DNA from: Hwanghaeella grinnelliae
GTDB taxonomy: Bacteria > Pseudomonadota > Alphaproteobacteria > UBA8366 > Aestuariispiraceae
Length of the DNA stretch: 64,000 bases
NCBI RefSeq assembly: GCF_004005845.1
Contig: NZ_SADE01000001.1
Coordinates: 992,001 to 1,056,000 of the forward strand
Direction of reading: 5' to 3'
Below are positions 1-7,421 of the stretch, piece after piece; the stretch's first letter is position 1; each line of letters starts with the position of its first letter. The notes under the pieces are model-generated. The model saw only the letters and a list, made by a program, of their open reading frames with translations, ran no database searches and was not told the DNA's origin. Made by a program: the position numbers and the translations under genes.

Positions 1-625
1 CCGCCACGGTCAGGCTGACCTTCTCGTAAGATCTGGCATCCTGCGTGTTCGGGCCCTGGGTATGATAGGACACCGCGGTGTTGGCGCCGCCGCTGTCGAC
101 GATGAAAGTTGGGATGTCGTTTGCCGTTTCTACCGCATTGGCGACGCCCAAATCATTGGTCGTATAAACCGGTAAGGCGCGCAAGTTGGCTACCGGGGCG
201 GTGTCGAAGCGGGTTCCGGCAAACAGGAAGCGATCGCCGATCTCAAGGTTCAGGTTCGCGTCGACTTCGATCAGCAGGTTGGTTGCCAGTGTTTCGGTCG
301 TGCTTGTGAAGTTGGGGTCCTGGGTCGACAGGGGTTCCGATGCCTTGATGATGTCATCAATGATTTCGCCCAAGCGTTCCAGCGTGGCGTCATAGGACTG
401 CAGATTCAATTCGGACAGCCCAAGGGAATTCACATACCCTTCGCGCCGATCGATTTCCGACTGAAGGTCCAGAATTCGGGGGGCCTTCGTACCGTAGTTC
501 TTCAACTCCTGGAACTTTTCGCCGGTTGAGACCTGAAAGTTCAAACGGTCGAAATTCAGGTTCTGTCGCCGGATCAGAAAAAGATCCGCCTGCAAGGAGC
601 CGAATGTGCTGACCCGTGTAACCAT
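1..625 (-). CDS. flgL: Flagellar hook-filament junction protein FlgL (partial, C-terminus beyond left edge)
   Basis: This open frame runs without a stop from an ATG at 625 to the window edge, giving about 208 residues. The protein begins MVTRVSTFGSLQADLFLIRR. Its N-terminal coiled-coil part is flagellin-like: a QVSTGEKFQELKNYGTKAPR stretch followed by IDRREGYVNSLG. That is the D0/D1 signature of FlgL and flagellins. FlgL sits between hook (via FlgK) and filament. The start is supported by AAAGG 13 bases upstream and a sigma-54-type promoter at 697-712. The usual partner flgK is on the same strand but about 17 kb away, with the flagellin island between. A third flagellin is possible, but the sequence differs strongly from the two flagellins next door. 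The C-terminal half is not visible. Confidence 0.85.
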   Translation of the reverse strand, partial: MVTRVSTFGSLQADLFLIRRQNLNFDRLNFQVSTGEKFQELKNYGTKAPRILDLQSEIDRREGYVNSLGLSELNLQSYDATLERLGEIIDDIIKASEPLSTQDPNFTSTTETLATNLLIEVDANLNLEIGDRFLFAGTRFDTAPVANLRALPVYTTNDLGVANAVETANDIPTFIVDSGGANTAVSYHTQGPNTQDARSYEKVSLTVA

Positions 626-696
626 GGTTGAAATTTGACCTTTCTGTCGAAGTCGCCGCCAAATTCTATGCGACGCACAATTCCATGGATGGTTAA

Positions 697-712
697 AGCA
701 ATCGCCATGCCA
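697..712 (-). promoter_or_regulatory. Sigma-54-type promoter for flgL
   Basis: Read on the minus strand this is TGGCAT-N5-TTGCT, with the exact -24/-12 spacing and one mismatch to TGGCAC-N5-TTGCW. It lies about 70 bases upstream of the flgL ATG, so the leader would be about 60 bases. RpoN-dependent late flagellar promoters are standard in alphaproteobacteria, so the position fits. Confidence 0.6.
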
Positions 713-760
713 TCCCGATTTTCAAATCATGCGGGCAGCGGCCGGGTGCGCGGTATCTGG

Positions 761-776
761 CGGTGCAGAGGTTGCC
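761..776 (+). promoter_or_regulatory. Weak sigma-54-like candidate for flagellin 1
   Basis: CGGTGC-N5-TTGCC has correct -24/-12 spacing but several mismatches. It would give a leader of about 210 bases before the flagellin ATG. An alternative sigma-70-like candidate (TTGACT at 899-904 and TAGCTA at 923-928) is closer. I cannot decide between them from sequence alone. Confidence 0.3.
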
Positions 777-792
777 TGCATGCACTTTCCGT

Positions 793-811
793 CTGGGAAA
801 ATGATTCCCAG
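793..811. repeat. Inverted repeat in flgL/flagellin intergenic region
   Basis: CTGGGAA-N5-TTCCCAG forms 7-bp arms in the 372-base divergent region between flgL and flagellin 1. It could be an operator for a flagellar regulator. The rest of 626-997 is AT-rich and carries no gene. Confidence 0.35.
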
Positions 812-951
812 TCGTGCCGTACGGCGAAGACTTGAAAGTATCTAACTATATGAAATAAATGTAAAAAGATGGATTTCAGGAAGATCGGCAATTTTCTCTT
901 GACTCGAAAAGTACATTCCGGCTAGCTAATCAACGCTTCAGAAGGAAGCTC

Positions 952-967
952 CCGGACAGAAGTCCGG
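952..967 (+). other. Hairpin in flagellin 1 leader
   Basis: CCGGAC-AGAA-GTCCGG is a perfect 6-bp stem with a four-base loop, ending about 30 bases before the flagellin ATG and just upstream of the AGAAAGGA ribosome-binding site (982-989). Flagellin mRNA leaders in alphaproteobacteria can be post-transcriptionally controlled (FlbT in Caulobacter). Whether that applies here is inference. Confidence 0.35.
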
Positions 968-997
968 ATACATATCGATCCAGAAAGGATTTGTACT

Positions 998-1903
998 ATG
1001 GCTGATATCGCTCTTACAGCGGCGCAACGCTCGTCGCTGCTTTCCCTGCAACAAACTCAGACTCTCAGCGATCGCACGCAGACCCGTCTTACCACCGGTA
1101 AGGCGGTCAACAGTGTTGTCGATGACGCGGTCAACTTCTTCCGGGCCCAGGCGCTGTCCGATCGTGGCAGTGACTTTGCTCTGCGCCGGGATGAAATCGA
1201 CCAGGGGATTAGCTCCCTCAGTACTGCGTTGCAGGCGGTTGAGGCGACCGATAACCTCCTCAGCCAGCTTCAAGGTATCGTGGAAGCGGCGCGTTCCCAG
1301 TCCACTGCGGAACGTCAGTCGGCAACCACGCAGTTCATTGAAGTTGGTAAGCAGATTTCCGAGTTGATCGAGGATGCGTCCTTTGCCGGCTTGAACCTGC
1401 TGAACTCCACAAACTCCACCTTGGACGTTTCGTTCGGTATTCGTACGTCGTCCCGGTTGCAGGTTAATGGGTTCAACCTGAACGCCACTGCCGCGAGCGC
1501 GACGAACGGCAGTATCTTCACGGTTAACGCGTTCACGAGTAACAACTCTACCTTCACGATCTCCAACTTTGGCGTTTCGTCCGGGTCGTTCACCTCCTTC
1601 GGGGCGGATAACTCGAACGTTTCCTTCGCCACGACGGCGGTGCAGCGCATCGCGACCGGTATTTCCAACCTTCGTGCCCGTGGCGCGTCGTTGGGTGCCA
1701 ACGTCGCTATCCTGCAGACCCGTCTGGACTTCACCGACGCCTACGTGAACGAGTTGCAGGTCGGTTCCGACAAGTTGACCTTGGCGGATCTGAACGAAGA
1801 AGGCGCGAACCTGGTGGCGTTGCAGACCCGGCAGCAGTTGGGGATTCAGTCCCTGGCGATCTCCGGTCAGCAGCAGCAGTCCATCCTTGCGCTTCTGAAC
1901 TAA
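998..1903 (+). CDS. Flagellin (paralogue 1)
   Basis: This 301-residue filament subunit is exported by the flagellar type III apparatus, so it has no signal peptide. The N-terminal D0/D1 region shows LTAAQRSSLLSLQQTQ, LSDRTQTRLTTG and the VDDAVNFFRAQALSDR block. The C-terminal D0 is conserved too (LTLADLNEEGANLVALQTRQ, ending QQQQSILALLN). The central variable part (residues about 150-215) is short and rich in Ser, Thr, Asn and Phe, which could accept O-glycans. The start is set by AGAAAGGA 8 bases upstream. It matches paralogue 2 in length exactly and is followed by a strong terminator, so it is monocistronic. Confidence 0.95.
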   Translation: MADIALTAAQRSSLLSLQQTQTLSDRTQTRLTTGKAVNSVVDDAVNFFRAQALSDRGSDFALRRDEIDQGISSLSTALQAVEATDNLLSQLQGIVEAARSQSTAERQSATTQFIEVGKQISELIEDASFAGLNLLNSTNSTLDVSFGIRTSSRLQVNGFNLNATAASATNGSIFTVNAFTSNNSTFTISNFGVSSGSFTSFGADNSNVSFATTAVQRIATGISNLRARGASLGANVAILQTRLDFTDAYVNELQVGSDKLTLADLNEEGANLVALQTRQQLGIQSLAISGQQQQSILALLN

Positions 1904-1963
1904 GGACTAGCGTATCAATCGATCGATCTCTCCTTTCTCTCTCTCGATCGTATCGATCTCCTG

Positions 1964-1990
1964 AAGGGCCCCGTTCGCGGGGCCCTTTTT
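1964..1990 (+). terminator. Intrinsic terminator of flagellin 1
   Basis: A perfect 10-bp stem (AAGGGCCCCG, loop TTCG, CGGGGCCCTT) runs into a T-tract. It lies 60 bases after the flagellin stop. The bases between are rich in CGATCGAT and CTCT repeats. Confidence 0.9.
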
Positions 1991-2087
1991 CTTTTCGGCC
2001 GCTGAGGTCTTTTCAGCCGCTGCGTTCTTTCCGAACGTTGGACCGTTCTTCCTCGCGGCTTGGCCATTGCCGTGGCGGAGGAGGGAG

Positions 2088-2115
2088 CCCTTGGAAATGC
2101 GCTGTTTTCCAAGGG
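2088..2115. repeat. Strong hairpin between the flagellin genes
   Basis: CCCTTGGAAA, an 8-base loop and TTTCCAAGGG form a perfect 10-bp stem. There is no T-run on either side, so it does not look like an intrinsic terminator. It may be an operator or an mRNA structure. The remaining intergenic sequence (1991-2388) has an imperfect 18-base direct repeat near 1990-2026 and no gene. Confidence 0.5.
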
Positions 2116-2241
2116 TGCCGATTCTTGCCGACCTGGCATTCTCACATGATGGGATGAATCTGCCGCAGGCCCGGAATCCTGCCGTTTCTGTTCCCCTCCG
2201 CAGTCTCTCAAAATGACGATAATTCAACGATTTCAATTCGT

Positions 2242-2267
2242 TGCCAAATTTTGGCACGGAAATTGAT
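2242..2267 (+). promoter_or_regulatory. Palindrome overlapping a sigma-54-like promoter for flagellin 2
   Basis: TGCCAAA-T-TTTGGCA (2242-2256) is a palindrome with 7-bp arms. It overlaps TGGCAC-N5-TTGAT (2252-2267), which has a perfect -24 element and correct spacing but an imperfect -12 (GA instead of GC). The predicted leader is about 110 bases. The overlap suggests an operator on the promoter. Confidence 0.4.
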
Positions 2268-2388
2268 GTGTAGTCGCAGATTTGTCGCGCCGTGGCGCAG
2301 GTCGCCTTTCAGCCCGACGACGGATCGAGAGAACGATTGAGAGAGAAGGAGCGGCGGAGAATCCGTCAGCCAGAAAGGTAGAGAGATC

Positions 2389-3294
2389 ATGACTAACGAT
2401 ATCGCGCTTACAGCCGCCCAACGGTCGTCGCTGCTGTCTCTTCAGCGAACGCAGGTATTGAGCGACCGAACGCAGACACGCCTGTCGACAGGGCGGAAGA
2501 TCAACGAAGTTGTTGACGATGCCGTGAACTTCTTCCGAGCCCGGACATTGTCGGACCGCGCCAGCGATTTTCAACTGCGCAAGGACGATATCGACCAAGG
2601 GATCAGTGCCCTCAACACCGCGCTCGACGCGATTGAGGCCATCGACTCCTTGCTGAACCAGCTCAAAGGTATCGTCGAAGCCTCGCGTTCGCAGTCGACG
2701 CAGGAACGTCAGGCCGCAACATCGCAGTTCGTTGAAGTCGGAAAGCAGATTTTCGAACTGGTCGAGGATACGGCCTATCAAGGTCTGAACCTGTTGACCT
2801 CGACGAACTCCACACTTGATGTGGCTTTCGGTATCCGGACGTCTTCCCGCCTGCAGGTTCAGGGCCTCAACCTGAATACAACGGCAGCTGATACCCAGTT
2901 CGGGATTTTCTCAATCTCGGCATTCACGTCGAACAACTCGACATTCACCTTGTCGAATTTCGGGGTTTCCGCCGGGTCGTTCACGTCCTTCGGCCTGGAT
3001 AACTCCAGCGTTACGACCGCCACCAACGCAGTGCAGACGCTTGATGCCGGTATCGGCCGGTTGCGCGGTCTCGCTCAGTCTCTTGGGTCGAACGTCGCTA
3101 TCCTGCAAACCCGTTTGGACTTCACCAAGGAATACGTGAACGAGTTGTCCGTCGGTGCGGACAAGTTGACCTTGGCGGATCTGAACGAAGAAGGCGCAAA
3201 CCTCGTCGCGCTGCAGACCCGGCAACAGTTGGGTATCCAGTCACTGTCGATTTCCGGTCAGCAACAGCAGGCCATCCTGGCGCTGCTGCAGTAA
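2389..3294 (+). CDS. Flagellin (paralogue 2)
   Basis: This second filament subunit of 301 residues is closely related to paralogue 1 over its whole length. The N-terminal block LTAAQRSSLLSLQRTQVLSD and the C-terminal block LTLADLNEEGANLVALQTRQ are nearly the same, while the middle (about 165-225) diverges. The start follows AGAAAGGTAGAGAG. Its own upstream palindrome and promoter candidate suggest it is regulated separately from paralogue 1. Two flagellins of equal length point to tandem duplication and a mixed or conditionally switched filament. Confidence 0.95.
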   Translation: MTNDIALTAAQRSSLLSLQRTQVLSDRTQTRLSTGRKINEVVDDAVNFFRARTLSDRASDFQLRKDDIDQGISALNTALDAIEAIDSLLNQLKGIVEASRSQSTQERQAATSQFVEVGKQIFELVEDTAYQGLNLLTSTNSTLDVAFGIRTSSRLQVQGLNLNTTAADTQFGIFSISAFTSNNSTFTLSNFGVSAGSFTSFGLDNSSVTTATNAVQTLDAGIGRLRGLAQSLGSNVAILQTRLDFTKEYVNELSVGADKLTLADLNEEGANLVALQTRQQLGIQSLSISGQQQQAILALLQ

Positions 3295-3316
3295 GGTTGA
3301 AACCGTTTGCCGGTGG

Positions 3317-3448
3317 TGCGCGAGGGTATCGCGCATCCCGGCTGCGGTCCGTTCGGTCGCGTCACGTCTTGGCGCGGCTATCGATCAGCCAGGCATCGTT
3401 TGTTCCCCCTGGAATCAAGATAAGTATAGCAACACCGGGTGGGTGTTG
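3317..3448 (+). other. Two hairpins downstream of flagellin 2
   Basis: The first is TGCGCGA-GGGTA-TCGCGCA (3317-3335), with 7-bp arms and no T-run. The second is CAACACC-N5-GGTGTTG (3430-3448), followed by TGCTAATTTT. The second may act as a weak terminator between flagellin 2 and the glycosylation genes. It also argues against the GTG at 3439 as the start of the next gene. Confidence 0.45.
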
Positions 3449-3492
3449 TGCTAATTTTGCCCGTTGAACCGCTTACGGAAGGGCGTTTGTGC

Positions 3493-5391
3493 ATGTCGGG
3501 AAATCGCGAAAAGGCCAAAGACCTTTTGGCGACCGCGCTTGCTTCCCTGGAAGCGAGCAAAGCGGAAGATGCGGTGGATGCCACCGGGGAGGCGATCAAG
3601 CTCGCGCCCGGATACGCCGCGGCGATCCATGTTCTGGGATTGACCGCGCTGCAAATGGACTCGGCGCTGCGGGCGGAGGAACTGTTCCGCATCGCCCATG
3701 ATACAGCGCCCGATATTCGCGAACATTGTGAGGCCCTGGCGATCGTCAGCGCTAAATTGGGCCGGCTCAATGATGCGCTGTTCTATGGAAAATTGTCGCC
3801 TTCCTTGCCGCATAGCGCCGATTTTCCAGGGCTGCTGCCGGCCTGGCTCGGGACTTATGAAGATGCCATGCGGTCGATGGACCGAAGCGACAGGGTCGAT
3901 GCCGGGTTGAGCCTGATGCGTGAGGGCCGCTATATCGAAGCGGTGGAAGACCTGCGCGTCGGGGTCGAGACGAAGACCACCGACGATAGAGGGTGGCGCG
4001 CCCTTCGTGATTGCCTTGTCATGATGGATCAGCCCTATGAGGCGTTGCTGGCCGGCCAGGCCCTGGCGTCGATCCGGAAATCCAGTTTCGAGGACATGTC
4101 GGCCGTCGCGGAAATTCTGACCCATATCGGCCGGTTCGACGAGGCCCAGTCCTGCCATATCAAGGCGGTTCAGGAATTGCCGCATTCCGCCGCGGTGCGG
4201 TCCGCTCTGATACGGGATCTTCATGTTCTGCCCGATATCGACCCGGAAGATATCCGGAAGTCAGAGCGGCTATGGGAAATCAGTTTCAAACCGGACTCCG
4301 AACATCTGTTGCCAAGGGAAAAGCCACTTGAAGACGGTGTCCTGCGGGTTGGGATACTCAGTGGCCGTATGCGCGGCTTGCAGGGGATGGAGGCAATTTG
4401 GCCTGCCTTCGCGGCGCATGGCAGGGCCGATGTCAAAGCCCATGTCTATAGCAACAACATCACCGACGATGCTCTGACGCGTAAAATTCGCGGCGAAGTC
4501 GCCGGTTGGACCGATATCAATCGTGTCGACGATGCAACCGCTGCCCGAATCATTCGGAACGACCGGATAGATGTCCTGATCGATTTGGATGGTCATGGCG
4601 CGACCGGGCGCATGGGGATTGCGGGCGCGCGGCCGGCGCCGCTTGTTCTTTCCTGGTTTGGGCTTGTCGACCCCGATGCGGTCATTCACGACGGGACGAT
4701 CAATGGCGAGGGCATTCTTCTGAAGACAGGCGCGCGGGTGGCCTGCAGTCCCTTCTGTTTCCCGTCGGACGTGGTCTTGCCGCCGGTATCTGCAGGGTTG
4801 CCCTGGATGCCGATCCGCGCTGGAATTTCCTGCCCGCCGCGGAAGCTCACCGACGAATTCATTGCCGTGCTGGTCCGGCTCTGCGCCGCGAATCCGACCT
4901 TGCGGATCGTGCTGAACCCCGTCGCCGTCGGCGGCGGACCCGGCTTGGATGCAATTGAACCAAAATTGGACAAGGCTGGCATCCTCGACCGGCTGGACTA
5001 TAGCGAGCCGACGGAAAACTCCGCCAAAACCATCGATAATTTTACGGCCAATGTGGACTTCGTGCTCGACCCGGGGCCCGACGGCGACCTGCAACTTGCC
5101 TGGGAGACACTGACCGCATCCTGTCCGATACTCATTCGCGCGGATGGCCATCCGAGCAATCATGCGGCCTCGGCGCTGCTTCGCCAAACGGGCCTTGCTG
5201 AGATGGCAGTGGCCGATTTCGAGGCGATGCTTGCCCGTGCCTCGGACTGGATTTCCAGTGCCGAAAAAATGAATACAGTGAAAGAGGAAATGAACCGAAA
5301 AATCGGTGACGCCTTTTTGCTGTCCAAATCCAATGAGGCGTCGATGGGCTTCGTCGATGCATTGAGGAAAGCTGCCGCGACACGTGTGTAA
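3493..5391 (+). CDS. TPR protein with O-GlcNAc-transferase-like C-terminal region (putative flagellin glycosyltransferase)
   Basis: The protein is 632 residues from ATG 3493. Residues about 1-250 are helical repeats of TPR type (for example AIKLAPGYAAAIHVLGLTAL and AEELFRIAHDTAPD). From about residue 275 the sequence resembles the catalytic half of GT41 / SPINDLY proteins: LRVGILSGRMRGL, then IDVLIDLDGHGATGRMGIAG, ARPAPLVLSWFG, and a late LVLDPGPDGDLQLAWETL-like segment. The longer frame from GTG 3439 was rejected because it overlaps a hairpin, whereas 3493 has GGAAGGG at a good distance. Its place between flagellin and Maf genes suggests it glycosylates flagellin in the cytoplasm. The sugar donor is unknown. 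The GT41 similarity is weak in the conserved His/Lys region, so activity is uncertain. Confidence 0.7.
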   Translation: MSGNREKAKDLLATALASLEASKAEDAVDATGEAIKLAPGYAAAIHVLGLTALQMDSALRAEELFRIAHDTAPDIREHCEALAIVSAKLGRLNDALFYGKLSPSLPHSADFPGLLPAWLGTYEDAMRSMDRSDRVDAGLSLMREGRYIEAVEDLRVGVETKTTDDRGWRALRDCLVMMDQPYEALLAGQALASIRKSSFEDMSAVAEILTHIGRFDEAQSCHIKAVQELPHSAAVRSALIRDLHVLPDIDPEDIRKSERLWEISFKPDSEHLLPREKPLEDGVLRVGILSGRMRGLQGMEAIWPAFAAHGRADVKAHVYSNNITDDALTRKIRGEVAGWTDINRVDDATAARIIRNDRIDVLIDLDGHGATGRMGIAGARPAPLVLSWFGLVDPDAVIHDGTINGEGILLKTGARVACSPFCFPSDVVLPPVSAGLPWMPIRAGISCPPRKLTDEFIAVLVRLCAANPTLRIVLNPVAVGGGPGLDAIEPKLDKAGILDRLDYSEPTENSAKTIDNFTANVDFVLDPGPDGDLQLAWETLTASCPILIRADGHPSNHAASALLRQTGLAEMAVADFEAMLARASDWISSAEKMNTVKEEMNRKIGDAFLLSKSNEASMGFVDALRKAAATRV

Positions 5392-5438
5392 CAGGTGTTA
5401 GCATTTTGAAATAAATAGAATAATTAAGGCATGAGGAT

Positions 5439-7400
5439 ATGGCCGAAGGACTCTTTGAACGGAATTTGGAGGCGATGCGGAACTATCAACCGCATCTGGC
5501 GCCGCGTTTCGACGGTGTCGTTCAGCCTTATTCCAGAGTTGTCGGAAATGCGGAAGAGGGAACCCTCAACATCGACTTAGGCCATTCGGTTCTCTATGAC
5601 GGCGATGCGGTTACGTCCACGACAAAACAAGTCGAAGCGTATAAGTCTGTCCAGTATCAGCGGATATTGCAGGGATGGCCCGGTGAGCCGGAAGATCACG
5701 ATCGGGTGGCCGAACGTTTGGTGCGGGCCGGTGTGGGCTATCTACAGGGCCGGGATGTCATGGGACGTGATCATGAGGTGGACCCGGACGGCGGTTATCT
5801 GATCGTGTTCGGGTTGGGGCTCGGCCTCCACCTTGAACCCTTGATAGATCGTCTGGATGTCCGCTCCGTCATCGTGGTGGAACAGTTCGACGAGTTCGTC
5901 TTTCATGCAATGCACCAGGTCGAATTGGCGCCGCTGTTCGAGAAGATCCACCGGCGCAACGGTTTGTTGAACTTCGTCATTCACGATACGCCGGAAGTCA
6001 TCGCGAATTTTTTGTTCTATATGATGCGGCAGGATTCCTTCGGCTTGATCGACGGGTCCTATATCTACGACCACTATCCGTCATTCGTTTTGGCCGAAGC
6101 CAAGAAACGCTTTCTGGATCGTCTTCCCCTGCTGTCGTCCAATCCCGGGTTTTTCGAAGACGAGCAGGTGATGATCCGAAACTATGTCGGCAATGTCACC
6201 AGCCAGGACGCGCTGGTCTATGCGGACAAGCCCCGTGTGGCAAAGCGAACGCCGGTGATCGTCTGCGGATCGGGACCGTCGATCGACGACGGAGCGGAAT
6301 TCGTCCGGAAACACAAGGACGATGCCGTGGTGATCAGTTGTGGAACCGGCCTCGGCGCACTGCTGGGCCATGGTATTTATCCCGACTACCATGTTGAAAT
6401 TGAAAACACGCCCGGCCCGGTTGAGATCATCAAATCCTTGGCCGAAACCTACGACCTGTCGCGGATCAGTCTTATCGCCAGCAACACGGTAAGGCCGGAA
6501 CTGGCAGCTTGTTTCGGTAAGCGCATGTTGTTTTTCCGGGATTCCGTTTGTTCCTCGAAGCTGTTCGGTCAACGGTTCGGGGAAATCTACTACGCCGCAC
6601 CCACGGTCGCGAACACGGCGGCACGAATTGCGCTCGGCATGGGGTTCCGTGATTTGTATCTCGTCGGTGTCGATTTGGGATCGCGCGATGCGGAAATGCA
6701 TCATGGCCGGCATTCCGTCTATGTCGCCGATGAAGCGTTTCTTGCGACCCATCCCGAACATCTGAACGCAACGAAATATACGATTTCCGCACCCGGAAAT
6801 TTCGGTGGCACGGTCCAAACCAACCATAGTTTCCTGTATGCAAGCGTCAGCTTCTCCGGCTTGATCGCCCGCTACAAGAATGCGGAGGTTCGGAACCTTA
6901 GTGACGGTATCCGCATTCCAGGTGCCATACCTTGCCTTCCGCAAAGCGCTGTTCTTGAAGGGGATATTTCACGCAAGAGCCGTGAATTGGAACGGCTGCG
7001 TGGCGAATTCGATGCCGCAGAGCGGCGGGAGATGGCGCCGCCGGAGAAATTGGCGATTTTGGCGGAATCGCTGGATCAGTTTTATCAGTCATTCGAGTCG
7101 GTTTTGGAGGCCGCCCCGGCCGAATCCTTGGACCTGCGGCAGTTGTATGATTCGTTCAAGGCGCTGCTCGAGGACAGTGCCGCGCCCGATGTGGATGTTT
7201 GCATTCAGCGCATGCATGTGGGGACGATGATGGTCTGCTTCACCTTTCTGTATCGCGCCTACCGCCGCATGGATGAGGCCGAGCGCGCCCCGTTTTTTGA
7301 GTTCTTCCGCAGTACGATGTTGGAACTTCTGGGGGAAATGCGGCAAAGCAGCGCTGCGCTGGCGGCCGACCTGCATGCCAAGGCGGCGGCTGCCGCATGA
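5439..7400 (+). CDS. Maf-family (DUF115) flagellin glycosyltransferase
   Basis: The protein is 653 residues. The central DUF115/MptE-like domain is recognised by RTPVIVCGSGPSIDDG (about residues 270-285), VVISCGTGLGALLGHGIYPD and the LYLVGVDLGSRDAEMHHGRH segment. Motility-associated factor (Maf) proteins transfer nonulosonic acids such as pseudaminic or legionaminic acid onto flagellin Ser/Thr in the cytoplasm before export. The N-terminal and C-terminal helical domains (the latter from about residue 510) match the usual three-part Maf layout. It follows the TPR gene by 47 bases and precedes asnB by 21, so co-transcription is likely. Confidence 0.85.
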   Translation: MAEGLFERNLEAMRNYQPHLAPRFDGVVQPYSRVVGNAEEGTLNIDLGHSVLYDGDAVTSTTKQVEAYKSVQYQRILQGWPGEPEDHDRVAERLVRAGVGYLQGRDVMGRDHEVDPDGGYLIVFGLGLGLHLEPLIDRLDVRSVIVVEQFDEFVFHAMHQVELAPLFEKIHRRNGLLNFVIHDTPEVIANFLFYMMRQDSFGLIDGSYIYDHYPSFVLAEAKKRFLDRLPLLSSNPGFFEDEQVMIRNYVGNVTSQDALVYADKPRVAKRTPVIVCGSGPSIDDGAEFVRKHKDDAVVISCGTGLGALLGHGIYPDYHVEIENTPGPVEIIKSLAETYDLSRISLIASNTVRPELAACFGKRMLFFRDSVCSSKLFGQRFGEIYYAAPTVANTAARIALGMGFRDLYLVGVDLGSRDAEMHHGRHSVYVADEAFLATHPEHLNATKYTISAPGNFGGTVQTNHSFLYASVSFSGLIARYKNAEVRNLSDGIRIPGAIPCLPQSAVLEGDISRKSRELERLRGEFDAAERREMAPPEKLAILAESLDQFYQSFESVLEAAPAESLDLRQLYDSFKALLEDSAAPDVDVCIQRMHVGTMMVCFTFLYRAYRRMDEAERAPFFEFFRSTMLELLGEMRQSSAALAADLHAKAAAAA

Positions 7401-7421
7401 CGCGATTGCCGGGCTAAAGCC

